5,584 nt of DNA from an uncultured Oscillospiraceae bacterium (GTDB lineage: Bacteria; Bacillota; Clostridia; Oscillospirales; Acutalibacteraceae): the NCBI GenBank assembly GCA_900546735.1, contig URDW01000133.1, positions 1-5,584 on the forward strand, given 5' to 3'. Within the stretch, counting starts at the first letter, position 1, and each line of letters opens with the position of its first letter. A program made the translations under genes and the position numbers. Positions 1 to 4,335 of the stretch are shown here, in pieces. The notes below the pieces were generated by a model, which saw only the letters and a program-made list of their open reading frames with translations, did no database searches and was not told where the DNA came from.

Positions 1-291
1 ACCTACACGCGCACGGGCGGCAGCGCAGGCGGGAACGCCGGCGGCACGCACCGCACGCGGCGCGGCGGCTGCCTGATGTCGATTTTGCGCTTCATCATCA
101 TTCTGATCGTGCTGCGGCTGATCGTGTCGCTGTTTTTCGGCGGCGGCCTTTTCGGCACACGCCGCTACAGCTACAACAATTACGGCAGCTACCCGCAATC
201 GTCCTATAACCAGGAAACGACTACGGCCGCAAGCGACGATCCGGGGCAGTACTTTGGCAGCAACTACGGCGGCGACGCCTACAGGGGGTAA
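1..291 (+). CDS. C-terminal part of an unidentified membrane protein (5' end off window)
   Basis: The reading frame is open from base 1, and the first in-frame ATG (76) has no ribosome binding site. The gene therefore most likely begins left of the window, and 96 codons plus TAA are visible. The visible part has a Gly/Thr/Arg-rich stretch (residues 1-24), one hydrophobic segment rich in Ile and Leu (about 28-46), then a Tyr/Asn/Ser/Gly-rich tail of low complexity (about 55-96) that looks disordered. The basic cluster HRTRRGG sits just before the membrane segment. The stop codon directly follows the Shine-Dalgarno sequence of the next gene, three bases before its ATG, so the two are cotranscribed and probably translationally coupled. 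I do not recognise a family. A tail-anchor-like C-terminus of a larger protein would fit. High GC, like its neighbour. Confidence 0.7.
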   Translation, partial: TYTRTGGSAGGNAGGTHRTRRGGCLMSILRFIIILIVLRLIVSLFFGGGLFGTRRYSYNNYGSYPQSSYNQETTTAASDDPGQYFGSNYGGDAYRG

Positions 292-294
292 ACC

Positions 295-726
295 ATGAAA
301 GAATTTTTTGCAAAGCTTGGCTACAAGCTGCGCGTGTTTATGACCGGGCGCACCGGCCCGGACGAGCTTTACCGCTTTTTGAACATGGCGGCGCTCGTGC
401 TCATCATTATTGATATTTTTGTGCGAAACGAAATTGCAAATGCCGTGCTGTTCGGCGCAGCCATCCTTTTGCTGGTGGTCGCCATTTGGCGCGCATTTTC
501 CAAAAACGTGGCAAAGCGCCGCGCCGAAAACGCCAAATACCTGGCCGTGCGCGGCAAGGTGACCGGCTGGTTCAAGCTGCAGCGCGACAAGGTCAAGTTC
601 CGCAAAACGCATGTGTTCCGCACCTGCCCAAACTGCAAGCGCACACTGCGCCTGCCGCGCAAAAAGGGCGAACACTCCGTGACCTGCCCCGTTTGCAAGA
701 CGAAATTCAGCGTAAAGGTGCGGTAA
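295..726 (+). CDS. Two-TM membrane protein with C-terminal zinc ribbon, 143 aa
   Basis: The ATG at 295 has AGGGGG (283-288) six bases upstream, overlapping the end of the preceding gene. The product starts with a basic amphipathic stretch (residues 1-25), then has two hydrophobic segments (about 29-43 and 48-66). A strongly basic linker (about 70-108, many Lys/Arg) leads to a zinc-ribbon pattern, Cys111-Pro-Asn-Cys114 and Cys131-Pro-Val-Cys134, separated by 16 residues and surrounded by Lys/Arg. Two CPxC knuckles of this spacing are a standard four-cysteine zinc site. The basic charge suggests a cytoplasmic domain that may touch nucleic acid or acidic partners, but that is inference. Small membrane proteins with this layout occur in Clostridia as uncharacterised zinc-finger proteins. 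A bidirectional terminator follows about 70 bp downstream. The function is unknown. Confidence 0.85.
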   Translation: MKEFFAKLGYKLRVFMTGRTGPDELYRFLNMAALVLIIIDIFVRNEIANAVLFGAAILLLVVAIWRAFSKNVAKRRAENAKYLAVRGKVTGWFKLQRDKVKFRKTHVFRTCPNCKRTLRLPRKKGEHSVTCPVCKTKFSVKVR

Positions 727-793
727 AAAGCCGCACGCCTTTTGTGCATCCCTTTTAAAGCGCAAACGCGCCTATAACATCCTTTCTTTAACG

Positions 794-833
794 GCAAAAA
801 CCGGGCCCTGCAATACAGGCGCCCGGTTTTTGC
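794..833. terminator. Bidirectional intrinsic terminator between convergent genes
   Basis: The arms GCAAAAACCGGGC (794-806) and GCCCGGTTTTTGC (821-833) are perfect inverted repeats of 13 bp. A further four pairs (CCTG 807-810 with CAGG 816-819, one bulged C at 820) close on the loop CAATA. The A5 and T5 runs give a U-tract on either strand, so one hairpin can end both the + strand pair ending at 726 and the - strand gene ending at 866. Confidence 0.92.
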
Positions 834-865
834 TTTAGCCGGATATTTTTCAGAGTCAAGGCCGT

Positions 866-1381
866 TTAAGCCGGTTCGGTCACATCCGTTACTTGCCAGC
901 TGCCGTCTGCGTCAAAGCGCATCTCTACCAGTGCCAAAATATCTTGACTGCCCGAAAGCGCCGCGCCGTTCGCCGAACAGTACAGCTGGTCATAGCTGAG
1001 CCACAAATAGCCCTTGTTCAAAATTTTTTGAAACGTGACAAAGCGAACATCGCTTTGCACATGGTCAAACGCATTATCATCCCGTGTGCGGCAAAGCTTT
1101 AAAAGCGCCTCGTCATACGGAAAATCCGCCCGGTAGCCGTCGTAGGCGACCGCCTTTTCCACAGCTTCCAAAACCGGCTGCGCCGTCTCGCGGTCGGCGT
1201 CGTCTGCCGTGTGGTTCAGCGTTTCGTAGTTTAGGCCGAACACATAGCGGAACGGTTCGTTGTCGCGGTACACTTCTGTTTTATCGCGCACCAGCAGCCA
1301 CAGCGCACCCGCCGTGACCAGCAAAGCCAAAGCCAGCACGAGTGCAGCTGCTGAAACGGCTGCTTTTTTTCGTTTTGTCAT
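866..1381 (-). CDS. Membrane-anchored protein of unknown function, 171 aa
   Basis: The start is the ATG at 1381-1379, eight bases after a perfect AGGAGG (1390-1395). The frame stays open to 1480, but that extension runs through the promoter and leader and is not coding. The product has a basic N-terminus (TKRKK), one long Ala/Leu/Val hydrophobic segment (about residues 8-31) without a clear signal-peptidase site, then about 140 polar residues. This looks like a signal anchor with an extracytoplasmic domain. The C-terminal part (about 110-166) has alternating hydrophobic and polar residues ending in a short turn (FDADGSW), which suggests beta-strands. I recognise no family; a small NTF2-like or similar fold is possible but unproven. 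It is monocistronic, with its own promoter (1452-1480) and the shared terminator 33 bp after the stop. Confidence 0.82.
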   Translation of the reverse strand: MTKRKKAAVSAAALVLALALLVTAGALWLLVRDKTEVYRDNEPFRYVFGLNYETLNHTADDADRETAQPVLEAVEKAVAYDGYRADFPYDEALLKLCRTRDDNAFDHVQSDVRFVTFQKILNKGYLWLSYDQLYCSANGAALSGSQDILALVEMRFDADGSWQVTDVTEPA

Positions 1382-1389
1382 TTCGGTTT

Positions 1390-1395
1390 CCTCCT
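1390..1395 (-). promoter_or_regulatory. Ribosome binding site AGGAGG fixing the start at 1381
   Basis: A perfect AGGAGG lies eight bases before ATG 1381. It excludes the 33-codon longer reading that starts at 1480 inside the promoter. Confidence 0.9.
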
Positions 1396-1400
1396 GACTT

Positions 1401-1416
1401 TGCGGCGTACGCCGCA
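1401..1416. repeat. 16-bp perfect palindrome in the leader of the 171-aa gene
   Basis: TGCGGCGTACGCCGCA reads the same on both strands. It lies within the leader, five bases upstream of the Shine-Dalgarno sequence. It could form a stem with a very tight loop in the mRNA, or be a symmetric protein-binding site. The core GCGTACGC recurs at 2150-2157, directly before the GTG start of the 74-aa gene. Confidence 0.7.
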
Positions 1417-1433
1417 GGGGTATCCGGCAAAAC

Positions 1434-1445
1434 AGACCTTTGTCT
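1434..1445. promoter_or_regulatory. Possible operator dyad at the transcript start of the 171-aa gene
   Basis: On the - strand AGAC-AAAG-GTCT forms a 4+4 dyad at about +1 to +12. The two related promoters have GACA-AG-TGTC at the same place. Arms differ in sequence and length but symmetry is kept. Operator function is inferred. Confidence 0.35.
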
Positions 1446-1451
1446 AATTTC

Positions 1452-1480
1452 AATATAGCATGGCAGCGGCGGCGCTGCAA
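1452..1480 (-). promoter_or_regulatory. sigmaA-type promoter, diverged third member of the cassette family
   Basis: On the - strand, -35 TTGCAG (1480-1475) and -10 TATATT (1457-1452) are separated by exactly 17 bp. The sequence after the -10 (GAAATTAGACAAAGGTCTG) matches the two other promoters except at a few positions, while the spacer is different and GC-rich. The expected transcript start is near 1445, giving a leader of about 64 nt. Confidence 0.75.
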
Positions 1481-1508
1481 CCGATTTTAAAAAAATTGTT
1501 ATTTTCGT

Positions 1509-1541
1509 AACGATTTATTCAGAAACGGTCTGCAAATCGTT
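1509..1541. repeat. 8-bp inverted repeat upstream of the 171-aa gene promoter
   Basis: AACGATTT (1509-1516) and AAATCGTT (1534-1541) are perfect inverted repeats separated by 17 bp. They lie between the terminator at 1562 and the promoter -35 at 1480. There is no T-tract, so it is not a terminator. A regulator site is possible but not supported further. Confidence 0.35.
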
Positions 1542-1561
1542 CACAGCGAAACGTCTGTACC

Positions 1562-1604
1562 AAAAAAGTCGGTGCGGCCGGCGCGAATCGCCCCGGCCGC
1601 ACCG
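1562..1604 (-). terminator. Strong intrinsic terminator of the two small-protein genes
   Basis: Arms 1570-1581 (CGGTGCGGCCGG) and 1593-1604 (CCGGCCGCACCG) are perfect over 12 bp, and the A6 run at 1562-1567 gives a U6 tract on the - strand. It lies 48 bp after the stop at 1652. Its loop and inner stem (1581-1600, GCGCGAATCGCCCCGGCCGC on +) are identical to the terminator at 3828-3869. Confidence 0.92.
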
Positions 1605-1651
1605 GAAAGGAGAAGTAGAAAGCGCAAATTTACATGAAAAATCGTTTCGAC

Positions 1652-1852
1652 TTATTTTTCTTCCTTTTGGTGCAGGAAAAAACCAATGATCAGCAAAGCC
1701 AGACCAACAAGCGGCAAAAATGCACTGGCAATAACCACCGCACTTGCCACAAAACCATCATACGGCTTGTCAAAGTAATAGGCGCCGACCGGGTAAAAGG
1801 CGATAAAACCTATTCCCAAAAGCATCAGCTTTATGTCTAAATTCTTTTTCAT
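1652..1852 (-). CDS. Small two-TM membrane protein, 66 aa
   Basis: ATG at 1852 is preceded by GGAGGAG (1857-1863) at four bases. The product is almost all membrane: hydrophobic segments at about residues 8-25 and 34-60, a short polar turn between them (YYFDKPYDG), a Lys-rich N-terminus and a charged C-terminal tail (HQKEEK). It lies 70 bp downstream of the 74-aa two-TM gene with no promoter of its own that I can see, and a strong terminator follows, so it is the last gene of a two-gene transcript. I recognise no family. Small-protein regulators, holin-like proteins and accessory subunits all share this architecture, so no function is assigned. Confidence 0.75.
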   Translation of the reverse strand: MKKNLDIKLMLLGIGFIAFYPVGAYYFDKPYDGFVASAVVIASAFLPLVGLALLIIGFFLHQKEEK

Positions 1853-1922
1853 TTTGCTCCTCCAGTCAACACGGCGTTTTGACCGTTTTTAAAGTCTTTA
1901 AGGCAAGTCGCAGCGTGCCGGG

Positions 1923-2147
1923 TCACCGCTTCCAGCGTCGGCGCAGCACCAGATACACGGGAAGTAAGAGAATGATAGGAATAAGCCACGGCAAGCTGTT
2001 CAGGAACAGGATCGCCTGCAAAGAATAGGATGTAAAAGTGTTGTAGTAAGCCCAAACACCATATACCAACATAAAAATCATGCCGGCAACCAGCAGCAGA
2101 ATAACGCCCAACAGCACACCAAGTATAATTTTTCTTCCTTTTTTCAC
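1923..2147 (-). CDS. Small two-TM membrane protein, 74 aa, GTG start
   Basis: The start is placed at the GTG at 2147-2145, giving VKKGRK followed at once by a long hydrophobic segment (about residues 7-30). AGGGGGGG lies eight bases upstream. The frame is open to 2306, but that stretch is the repeated promoter-leader cassette. A second hydrophobic segment (about 53-68) is followed by a strongly basic C-terminus (LRRRWKR). Lys/Arg at both ends suggests that both termini are cytoplasmic, with the YYNTFTSYS loop outside. It is the first gene of a transcript with the 66-aa protein and is driven by the promoter at 2232-2260. No family is recognised. The second TM plus RRRWKR end could be a docking tail, which is inference. 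Confidence 0.72.
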   Translation of the reverse strand: MKKGRKIILGVLLGVILLLVAGMIFMLVYGVWAYYNTFTSYSLQAILFLNSLPWLIPIILLLPVYLVLRRRWKR

Positions 2148-2214
2148 AGCGTACGCCCCCCCTGCCCGGCAAAATTCCAGCGGCAAGTACCTGCACCGGG
2201 GTACAGAAAAAGCA

Positions 2215-2224
2215 GACACTTGTC
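2215..2224. promoter_or_regulatory. Possible operator dyad, copy B
   Basis: GACAAGTGTC on the - strand is a 4+4 dyad around AG at the expected transcript start, identical to that at 3762-3771 and matched in symmetry by 1434-1445. Function is inferred. Confidence 0.35.
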
Positions 2225-2231
2225 CAATTTC

Positions 2232-2260
2232 AATATAACACAAGACATTCCATATTGCAA
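2232..2260 (-). promoter_or_regulatory. sigmaA-type promoter for the small two-TM gene pair
   Basis: On the - strand, -35 TTGCAA (2260-2255), 17-bp spacer, -10 TATATT (2237-2232). The transcript should start near 2225, leaving a leader of about 78 nt before GTG 2147. Confidence 0.78.
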
Positions 2261-2280
2261 TGTATTTTTGCCGCGCACAC

Positions 2281-2316
2281 AAAAACGGGGCGGCCAGGCG
2301 CTGCAAAGAACCCCCG
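2281..2316 (-). terminator. Weak or degenerate terminator of the lipoprotein gene
   Basis: One arm and the T5 tract (2281-2290) are identical to the terminator at 3828-3869. The other arm has decayed: only CGGGG (2286-2290) and CCCCG (2312-2316) pair, around a loop of about 21 nt. The lipoprotein gene ends at 2420. This hairpin looks leaky, so some read-through into the 74-aa gene is plausible. Confidence 0.4.
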
Positions 2317-2419
2317 GCTGTTCCAGAAAAGAGGACAAAGCGGATATTTATGCTGAGCGGTTTGTTTTTAACGGTCGCGTAGATAAAAACAAAACTTAAA
2401 ATAAATTATCAGTTGTTTT

Positions 2420-3697
2420 CTATTCGACCATTTTAATAATATTTTTTCGATCCAACAAAAATTGTCTAACATTTTCAGGATCATATGTTTCTTCGCAATA
2501 GGACAAAACGATGGAATCATTAGACAATGCGTGCAGCTGTACAAAATATGGATTTTTTAGCGGTATGCTGAATGTTCCAGCTTCTAGCCGGTAATTTTCA
2601 GTGTCTAATACATATAGTGGGAAATCGCCTTCTTTAATCTGACCGCTATCTACATCTACATTGTTTTCAATAAATACAATGTATTGCCCGCTCACGGCGT
2701 ACTGTGCCTGGTTGTGAACACCTTTCATGATCAATTCTGTACCATTTTCGCCGATTTTGCATATTGCATTCGTTAAACTTTCGTAGGTGCGCAGAGCAAT
2801 GTAGTCGCCCACCAGATGAAAATCGATCGGCTGTTCCTCGCCAATGATTTTGTCAAAGCCTTTCAGTTCAGTCGTGTCCAGCAAATTGCCGCTTAAATCA
2901 TAGTGGTACAAAAAGTAGTGGCATTCGCCCTCAATATTTTTGCGGCCGTAGGCGTAGATCTCGCCGTCTTTTGCGGCAAAAAATTCCAGCAGTGTGCCGC
3001 GGCTGTTTGCCCAGTTTTCGTCGTTTTCAAAGAGCTCTGTAATGATCTGCTGATTTTCGCCGTTTACATTGTAGAGCACGGCGGTCGAGAGCACAGCGTA
3101 TTCGGTGCTGTTGGACGGTGCCTGTGCGGTGCCAAACGACAAAAAGTGCTCGTCGTCGACCTTGCACAGGTAGATAAACGGCGAGGCCTGCTCCACCCGG
3201 TCGGCGATCTCCACTTTGCCGGTCTGGCCGTCGGTGCGTATCAGCCGCACATCGTAAAGCGGGAAGCCGTCGGCCTCGCTTTGCGAAAAGCACAGCCATT
3301 CATATAGGTATCGGTCCTGCATCACGATCTGCGAGCCGGAACCAACGCTCCAGTTTTGAGTGCCATTTTCGTATTGCAATGCAGTTTGTTCACCGGTATT
3401 ATCGGCTAAAGCATATGAGTCGACAAGTCCGTTTGCACTTTGTGCAGTATCATATCCATAATAATAGTTGCCCAGCATCTCTATAACTTGCAGGTCTATA
3501 TTATTAGAAAGGTCACTGAAACACGCATTTAGATTCAGATTTGACCGCATTGCATTCGGTAAAATAAGTTCTTCTGAATTCTTGCCAGCTATATCATCAT
3601 AGGTATTATTTTTTGCACTATGATCTTCTGCTGCTCTATTGCAACCGTAAAAGCATAGCAAAAGCAATGCCGTTAGCAAACAAAATATTTTTTTCAC
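2420..3697 (-). CDS. Putative lipoprotein with beta-propeller-like repeats, 425 aa, GTG start
   Basis: The start is the GTG at 3697-3695, seven bases after AGGGGG. It gives VKKIF, a Leu-rich hydrophobic core and a Cys at residue 19 after Phe-Tyr-Gly. Gly before Cys fits signal peptidase II, but Tyr at -2 and Phe at -3 are unusual for a lipobox, so lipid anchoring is likely rather than certain. The frame is open to 3889 only because the promoter cassette lacks stops. The mature part has repeated strand-turn-strand units, for example about 245-278 (EIYAYG ... YHYDLSGNLLDTTEL), 297-323 and 337-375 (YIVFIE ... YVLDTENYRLEAG). These resemble propeller blades, with no enzymatic motif seen. I infer an extracellular surface-displayed sensor or binding protein. 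Codons for about residues 113-253 are far richer in GC than both ends. Its own promoter is at 3779-3807; its terminator is weak. Confidence 0.8.
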   Translation of the reverse strand: MKKIFCLLTALLLLCFYGCNRAAEDHSAKNNTYDDIAGKNSEELILPNAMRSNLNLNACFSDLSNNIDLQVIEMLGNYYYGYDTAQSANGLVDSYALADNTGEQTALQYENGTQNWSVGSGSQIVMQDRYLYEWLCFSQSEADGFPLYDVRLIRTDGQTGKVEIADRVEQASPFIYLCKVDDEHFLSFGTAQAPSNSTEYAVLSTAVLYNVNGENQQIITELFENDENWANSRGTLLEFFAAKDGEIYAYGRKNIEGECHYFLYHYDLSGNLLDTTELKGFDKIIGEEQPIDFHLVGDYIALRTYESLTNAICKIGENGTELIMKGVHNQAQYAVSGQYIVFIENNVDVDSGQIKEGDFPLYVLDTENYRLEAGTFSIPLKNPYFVQLHALSNDSIVLSYCEETYDPENVRQFLLDRKNIIKMVE

Positions 3698-3761
3698 ATT
3701 ACCGCCCCCTGCCCGGCAAAATTCCAGCGGCAAGTACCTGCACCGGGACACAGAAAAAGCA

Positions 3762-3771
3762 GACACTTGTC
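3762..3771. promoter_or_regulatory. Possible operator dyad, copy A
   Basis: GACAAGTGTC on the - strand is a small dyad at the expected transcript start and is preserved in all three related promoters. No known operator is recognised. Confidence 0.35.
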
Positions 3772-3778
3772 CAATTTC

Positions 3779-3807
3779 AATATAACACAAGGCATTACAA
3801 ATTGCAA
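3779..3807 (-). promoter_or_regulatory. sigmaA-type promoter for the lipoprotein gene
   Basis: On the - strand, -35 TTGCAA (3807-3802), 17-bp spacer, -10 TATATT (3784-3779). The transcript should start near 3772, giving a leader of about 75 nt before GTG 3697. The -35 starts only 20 bp after the T-tract of the upstream terminator. Confidence 0.78.
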
Positions 3808-3827
3808 TGTATTTTTGCCGCGCACAC

Positions 3828-3869
3828 AAAAACGGGGCGGCCAGGCGCGCGAATCGCCCCGGCCGCCCC
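3828..3869 (-). terminator. Intrinsic terminator of the phospholipase-like operon
   Basis: Arms 3834-3842 (GGGGCGGCC) and 3861-3869 (GGCCGCCCC) are perfect over 9 bp, with an inner GGCG/CGCC pairing (3844-3847 with 3855-3858) and a U5 tract (A5 at 3828-3832 on +). It lies 27 bp after the stop of the four-TM gene. Confidence 0.9.
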
Positions 3870-3896
3870 TGGAAAGAGGAATAAAGCATATTTATG

Positions 3897-4322
3897 CTAT
3901 GCGTTTTTACACTTTTTGTTTTGTACGGCTTTGCGCACCGCCGCGCCGATGAAAAACGGCACCAATGGCAGCACCACGGAAAGTACAGCCCAAAGGATAT
4001 TTAAGGCCGTGTTTTCACCGTAATAAAAGACAGTTCGCACAATGAGATTGCCCATGCCGAGTATTCTGTCACTCCAGCCCAGTATTATATAAAACGGCAC
4101 TGCACAAACAGCCAGCATTACACCGAAAGCGGCGATTCCCCAGCGGATTTTTTTGATGCCGTCGGTGTAGCCCGTAAGGGCATTTAAAATGCACACCAAA
4201 ACAAGTGCCCAAATGCCCCATGTAGCTGCGTTTCCGTCTGCCATCAGGGTGATAAATGCACAGCTGAGATATACACACCAATAGGTTATGAAAGGCTTAA
4301 GATTGCTAAAAAGACGATTCAT
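3897..4322 (-). CDS. Four-TM integral membrane protein of unknown function, 141 aa
   Basis: ATG at 4322 has GGGGAG (4329-4334) six bases upstream. The ribosome site almost touches the stop of the phospholipase-like gene, and the gap between the two genes is 13 bp, so they are cotranscribed. Four hydrophobic segments are visible at about residues 11-28, 33-50, 59-82 and 106-128, with a Lys-rich C-terminus (RKAVQNKKCKN) that should be cytoplasmic. The even number of segments puts both ends on the cytoplasmic side. I see no catalytic or transport motif and recognise no family. Its position suggests a partner of the exported enzyme (immunity, export or anchoring), but this rests on operon context only. 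The stop codon falls within a 6-bp inverted repeat (AGCATA/TATGCT, 3885-3898). Confidence 0.82.
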   Translation of the reverse strand: MNRLFSNLKPFITYWCVYLSCAFITLMADGNAATWGIWALVLVCILNALTGYTDGIKKIRWGIAAFGVMLAVCAVPFYIILGWSDRILGMGNLIVRTVFYYGENTALNILWAVLSVVLPLVPFFIGAAVRKAVQNKKCKNA

Positions 4323-4335
4323 GTGAATCTCCCCT

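Larger units (their letters stand above)
2158..2301 (-). repeat. Copy B of the promoter-leader cassette
   Basis: It aligns without gaps (offset 1547) to 3705-3848 with five substitutions in 144 bp: two neighbouring ones in the leader (2201-2202) and three in the promoter spacer. Patchy similarity continues to about 2356 (the AAAGAGGA and ATATTTATGCT blocks). It contains the T-tract and one arm of the upstream terminator, the promoter, and the leader up to the Shine-Dalgarno of the 74-aa gene. Confidence 0.9.
3705..3848 (-). repeat. Copy A of the promoter-leader cassette
   Basis: This is the partner of 2158-2301 (five substitutions in 144 bp, no gaps), with patchy similarity to about 3899. 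In transcription order it holds the T-tract and 3' arm of the upstream terminator, a promoter, a conserved leader and the G-rich Shine-Dalgarno of the lipoprotein gene. The leader carries CCCGG (3743-3747 on -) and CCGGG (3712-3716 on -), which could pair next to the ribosome binding site. Confidence 0.9.

Noticed and set aside
369..797. A 142-residue - strand frame and a 90-residue + frame over the zinc-ribbon gene.
   Set aside because: They are shadows of the zinc-ribbon gene, whose four-cysteine motif, coupling to the preceding gene and ribosome site identify the real frame.
1634..1840. A 68-residue + strand frame opposite the 66-aa gene.
   Set aside because: It is polar low-complexity antisense of a two-TM protein, and has no promoter. 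The AAAGGAGAAG upstream at 1606-1615 is too far from the ATG and belongs to the terminator flank.
1849..2196. A 115-residue - strand frame bridging the two small-protein genes.
   Set aside because: It overlaps the 74-aa gene in another frame, has no ribosome site, starts inside the leader and lacks a clear membrane or domain pattern. The 74- and 66-aa frames have good starts.
2903..3307. A 134-residue + strand frame and a 90-residue - strand frame inside the lipoprotein gene.
   Set aside because: Both lie in the GC-rich part, where stops are rare in all frames, have no ribosome site, and oppose a gene with signal peptide and promoter.
3613..4023. A 136-residue + strand frame crossing from the lipoprotein gene into the four-TM gene.
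   Set aside because: It runs antisense through two genes, a promoter and a terminator, and has no ribosome site.
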